Below, in pieces: positions 6,701-7,809 of a stretch of 7,809 nucleotides of DNA. The notes under the pieces are model-generated. The model worked only from the letters and a program-made list of their open reading frames with translations. It had not been told where the DNA came from and searched no databases. The stretch comes from Elusimicrobiota bacterium. GTDB taxonomy: Bacteria; CG03; SLGR01; PWQF01. The translations under genes were made by a program, and so were the position numbers. The DNA is taken from assembly GCA_003556865.1 (NCBI GenBank), contig PWQF01000278.1, forward strand, positions 1-7,809, given 5' to 3'. Numbering within the stretch: position 1 is the stretch's first letter; each line of letters opens with the position of its first letter.

Positions 6701-7809
6701 ATATCATCCACAAAACTTATTTTTTCTCTTAGCTTTTTTACCCCCTCATAGCCATCAGAAGATATTCTCCGGGCCGCAGGTTTAAGAATAACTCTTAACT
6801 CGTCTGGAAGTATTAGTTTATCCCCGGAAACAGTCCTGCCGCCTCCAGGCAGAAACCGGGGCGCAGATGAGGGAAGAAGAGCGTCAGCCGGAAAACCTGT
6901 ATCCTGCCGCATCCGGAAAACAGCAGTCTGCATTGAAAAAATTGAAGCCGCACCTTTCAATGCATCTGACAGGGGAAGAGCACGGTTAAATTCAAACCTT
7001 ATAATCTTCCGGAAAGACCAGGATAAAGCCCCGGACAGGAACCTGAAAGCAGAGGCTAAACGGTAAAGGGGTCCGGGGTTATAAGTATCCCCGCCCTTTT
7101 CGGCCATATAAAGGTTAAGCAGCTGTCTTACAAAATTATTGAAATAATCTACCCGGTAATCCGTATCAAGGAAAATCTTCTGCAGATCCAGAGCAATTCT
7201 AAAAAATAGGTTTGGCTCAAAAGGAATGTTTAGTTCATTTAATACATCTTCTATAAACTTAAGCTGGGCCCGGGCTTCCCGGTGCCCTCTGCCGGAACTA
7301 ATGCCGGAGAATTCGGATGAGATTTCGGAAGCTTCCCGGTAATTAAGGATTAGCTTGTAATTTTCCGCCGCTTCATCCCATCTTCTGCGGCCGGTTTCAT
7401 CGCGGTAGAAGTCTGCCATTTTCCCCGCAATCGACCGGGCCCCAAGGTCTGCTGAAAACTCCATAATTGCAGGCGAGGGTAAGGAGGCGGTATGTATATT
7501 GTGCGCAAGTTCGTGAGCGGCAACCAGAATTAAAATTTCACCCGGCGCCTCTTTAACCGGGGCTCCAAACTTAAATTGATCATCAGCCACACCGGAGCTT
7601 TCAATATAACGCGCCTGTTGCAATATTTTATCCCTTAAAAAGTTAAACTTATTTTTTGAAATAAATTCGGGAAACCCGGCAGCATATATCTGCAGGATGG
7701 CAAGAAGATACACCTTAAGCCATTTATTTATCTCAGCAGTATCTATCAGATCGCCGATACCGGATGCCTGATCAAGTATCTGGCGGGCCTTCATAACCTT
7801 TTCATCTGC
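1..7809 (-). CDS. Internal fragment of a giant multidomain protein, open at both ends
   Basis: The minus-strand frame whose codons align with plus-strand triplets starting at position 1 is open for 2603 codons, with no stop and with a coherent domain series throughout. Recognisable parts in order are an HEXXH metalloprotease-like segment, an LpxH-like metallophosphoesterase, a CPBP-like membrane domain, a solenoid repeat array, a beta-rich domain, a second CPBP-like copy and a GNAT domain. In-frame ATG codons occur, but none follows a convincing ribosome binding site or a break in the coding signal, so I do not place a start here. The true start lies beyond position 7809 and the stop beyond position 1. 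I find only four cysteines (1483, 1830, 2305, 2515). The domain mix suggests a membrane-anchored protein with cytoplasmic enzyme parts. The overall function is unknown. Assignment to an Omnitrophota-type giant gene is inference. Confidence 0.96.
742..1116 (-). other. GNAT-family N-acetyltransferase-like domain (residues 2232-2356)
   Basis: The GNAT core is visible in order. Strands ITLFYGG, KKVALLSYTYD and SIYINNIKVEP lead to the acetyl-CoA loop W-R-R-R-G-I-A-G-M-L (R2293, R2294, R2295, G2296, A2298), which matches the family signature R/Q-x-x-G-x-G/A. The helix MLIKYCQSRYEE follows, then a strand (GLNIAKDA). The characteristic MYRRLGFRRK (2333-2342) corresponds to the common Y-x-x-x-G-F motif near the end of the fold. 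Family members transfer an acetyl or acyl group from CoA to an amine. The acceptor is unknown and may be a protein lysine or N-terminus, a small amine or a peptide. The domain is close to the usual 120-150 residue length. Because it depends on acyl-CoA, this part most likely faces the cytoplasm. Confidence 0.85.
1126..1605 (-). other. CPBP/Rce1-like intramembrane protease domain, copy 2 (residues 2069-2228)
   Basis: This is a second copy of the membrane module at 1008-1167, shifted by exactly 1061 residues with no gap over 160 positions; by eye about 88 are identical. The putative active-site residues are all kept: E2104 (again followed by Asn), F2140-x-x-x-H2144, and H2209-x-x-x-N2213. The interhelical loop DIRGSP-x-KVWGR recurs at 2150-2161, preceded by the shared string PALIFT-x-LHTE. 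Four hydrophobic segments are again visible (about 2094-2121, 2124-2143, 2168-2192, 2196-2216). Retention of the same residues in both copies argues that they are under selection, whether for catalysis or for structure. This copy is followed at once by the acetyltransferase domain. The EExxxR motif is degenerate in the same way, so the change predates the duplication. Confidence 0.7.
1606..2004 (-). other. Charged linker and helices before second membrane domain (residues 1936-2068)
   Basis: This begins with a highly charged, probably disordered stretch (AGDSDKDELESRDRKRDE) and continues with amphipathic helices (AQAELFKLNLKEVELGPVLKQL cut by no motif, then LTIRDIVNNLENKDG and QIYLRILEMRQQLP). 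It ends in DENKKAPLAF, which matches the corresponding DRKPLAL entry into the first membrane module. It appears to be a spacer joining the beta domain to membrane module 2. No separate function can be supported. Confidence 0.5.
2005..2403 (-). other. Beta-rich domain with a Cys/Pro/Gly loop, family not recognised (residues 1803-1935)
   Basis: A strand (VTVEVEFDFF) is followed by a loop, GIPGCFNPGSGEFK (Cys1830), a helix (MPLMHALEAD), and a run of clean strands: LFLRVYRR, GKTVANAVLLLT, and GMVVQPLYSS. The paired strands with a turn at RRGK and the ANA-VLLLT strand look like part of a mixed sheet; C1830 in a Gly/Pro-rich loop next to a helix N-terminus could be a functional site. It is one of only four cysteines in 2603 residues. 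Later strands (PSLLFTEK, ADILGEDYYLDFGDVDF) are acidic. It stands between the solenoid and the second membrane module. A binding or small enzymatic role is possible; I do not assign one. Confidence 0.5.
2404..3297 (-). other. Helical region of unknown function (residues 1505-1802)
   Basis: After the last clear repeat the protein stays predominantly helical, with Lys, Glu, Ser and Phe abundant. Possible decayed repeat units follow first, then helical pairs such as FIEFYKKLLKRRDSGLLDAINQ. Near residues 1720-1760 the pattern YLSNIMGIYYRFKKSYPEAA followed by LQLKKALEKFFELKD could be a single TPR-like hairpin, but one hairpin alone is weak evidence. The last part (YRDLIKEGYSPLLWEEGFRKVFP) leads into the beta domain. 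I recognise no family and see no catalytic motif. Confidence 0.5.
3298..4134 (-). repeat. Solenoid array of seven to eight 38-40-residue alpha repeats (residues 1226-1504)
   Basis: Units begin with the motif G-[LIF]-P-[AS]-[VLF]-[KR] and start at residues 1226, 1264, 1303, 1341, 1380, 1420, 1458 and 1497; the first has Ala in place of Gly, and the last keeps only its start (GPPAVNELI). Unit lengths are 38, 39, 38, 39, 40, 38 and 39. Each has two helices and usually ends in [IL]-F-[KN]-Y. There are two unit types. Type W (1226, 1303, 1420) carries Y-W-P before the second helix. Type G (1264, 1341, 1380, 1458) carries [VI]-G-x-x-L there. They alternate W-G-W-G-G-W-G, so the true period is mostly a 77-residue pair with one extra or unpaired G unit. 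This resembles HEAT/ARM-type solenoids, which are protein-binding scaffolds. The DNA copies are well diverged, so the array is old. Confidence 0.85.
4309..4788 (-). other. CPBP/Rce1-like intramembrane protease domain, copy 1 (residues 1008-1167)
   Basis: About four hydrophobic segments are visible: roughly 1035-1060, 1064-1083, 1109-1131 and 1135-1156. Motifs match the CPBP (CAAX protease/Rce1) family: E1043 in the first helix, F-x-x-x-H at F1079/H1083, and H-x-x-x-N at H1148/N1152. These would be the Glu-His-His-Asn set that activates water inside the membrane in Rce1. The EExxxR motif is degenerate: the second Glu is Asn1044 and the Arg is missing. A conserved loop DIRGSP-x-KVWGR (1089-1100) lies between helices 2 and 3. 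Residues 1008-1167 align without gaps to 2069-2228. Residues 1168-1225 that follow (nt 4135-4308) are a charged helical connector to the repeat array. Family members are peptidases or degenerate non-catalytic binding proteins; which applies here is open. Confidence 0.7.
4810..5982 (-). other. Calcineurin-like metallophosphoesterase domain, LpxH-like (residues 610-1000)
   Basis: The ordered metal-binding motifs of the metallophosphoesterase superfamily are all present: SDTHL (D616, H618), GDFLELW (D655), GNHD (N690, H691), HGH (H843, H845) and HGHTH (H937, H939). A strand ending in GNTGTW (962-967) resembles the end of the fold. The GD-F-x-E-x-W and GHTH-I-P forms most resemble the UDP-2,3-diacylglucosamine hydrolase (LpxH) branch, whose members bind two Mn ions and cleave a pyrophosphate bond in lipid A synthesis. 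Two differences stand out. The usual HGD is HGH here, and about 150 residues separate GNHD from HGH, roughly four times the LpxH spacing, so an insert lies at about 697-835. Substrate is therefore unknown; a nucleotide-sugar, lipid or other phosphoester is possible. It sits immediately before the first membrane module. The fold assignment is strong, the LpxH function is not. Confidence 0.9.
5983..6810 (-). other. Uncharacterised alpha/beta region (residues 334-609)
   Basis: This region lies directly before the phosphoesterase. It alternates short hydrophobic strands (LRVILKP, LRVYLGV, KYIVVRGEL, LIIEFKDGVIEVE) with charged helices (REDLEKDVKEIL, SEAESLIEELVLQKKEILEE). The pattern suggests one or more small alpha/beta folds. 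The last part, from about residue 575, is strongly acidic (VETESGSGEETEA) and leads straight into the first strand of the phosphoesterase. No catalytic motif is visible. In giant genes of this kind such regions often have no database match; I cannot name a family. Confidence 0.5.
6811..7404 (-). other. Helical region and Pro/Gly linker (residues 136-333)
   Basis: This stretch between the HEXXH segment and the following alpha/beta region is largely predicted amphipathic helix with many Arg, Glu and Phe residues, for example FRIALDLQKIF and FVRQLLNLYMAEKGG. It may form the C-terminal helical lobe of the metalloprotease, since gluzincins commonly have one, but no motif proves this. Around residues 310-333 it becomes rich in Pro, Ser and Gly (PSSAPRFLPGGG), which looks like a flexible interdomain linker. 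I recognise no family. Confidence 0.5.
7405..7722 (-). other. HEXXH zinc-metalloprotease-like segment (residues 30-135)
   Basis: The sequence shows HELAHN at residues 99-104, preceded by a hydrophobic strand or helix (ILILVAA, 92-98). Thirteen residues after the second His comes E117 in the string MEFSADLGA. An HEXXH helix followed by a glutamate in an E-x-x-x-D helix is the gluzincin pattern: H99 and H103 would bind zinc, E100 would be the catalytic base and E117 the third ligand. The upstream part (30-75) is mostly helical (LKVYLLAILQIYAAGF) and may complete the fold. The segment is shorter than most independent peptidase domains, and its beginning may lie beyond the window edge. No named peptidase family is recognised. 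The motif is clear; activity is inferred. Confidence 0.6.

Noticed and set aside
7789..7809. In-frame ATG at residue 6 as a possible gene start
   Set aside because: The upstream bases visible are coding-like, and no room remains to see a ribosome binding site; an HEXXH domain would be truncated if it began here. Start is left open beyond the window.
1..7809. Hidden terminators, promoters or tRNA genes inside the frame
   Set aside because: I noticed AT-rich runs and short palindromes such as those with CCGG, but none forms a GC stem followed by a T tract at a gene end, and the frame is continuous across all of them.

Overview
The window is one continuous reading frame on the minus strand. Read from position 7809 to position 1, all 2603 codons are open. 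There is no start signal at the right edge and no stop at the left edge, so this is an internal slice of a much larger gene. I see no intergenic DNA, RNA gene, promoter, terminator, mobile element or CRISPR array. Residue numbers below count from the right edge: residue n lies at plus-strand positions 7810-3n to 7812-3n.

Organism: very large multidomain genes, moderate GC, and frequent AGA/AGG/CGG arginine and ATA isoleucine codons fit an uncultured bacterium of the Omnitrophota type, a phylum known for giant genes. This is inference; no marker gene is present.

Layout from N to C: (1) a gluzincin-like HEXXH metalloprotease segment (HELAH, 99-103); (2) a helical stretch, a Pro/Gly linker and an uncharacterised alpha/beta region (136-609); (3) a calcineurin-like metallophosphoesterase with the LpxH motif order (610-1000); (4) a four-helix membrane domain resembling CPBP/Rce1 intramembrane proteases (1008-1167); (5) seven to eight solenoid repeats of 38-40 residues (1226-1504); (6) a helical region of unknown function (1505-1802); (7) a beta-rich domain around a Cys-containing loop (1803-1935); (8) a charged linker; (9) a second copy of the membrane domain (2069-2228), aligned without gaps to the first at about 55% identity; (10) a GNAT acetyltransferase-like domain (2232-2356); (11) a helical tail running off the window.

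The likely picture is a membrane-anchored megaprotein. Two duplicated intramembrane-protease-like modules bracket a solenoid, and each is paired with an enzyme domain: phosphoesterase before the first, acetyltransferase after the second. The acetyltransferase and LpxH-like domains suggest these parts face the cytoplasm, which is unusual if such giant proteins are assumed to be surface or secreted proteins. What the whole protein does cannot be told from this window.
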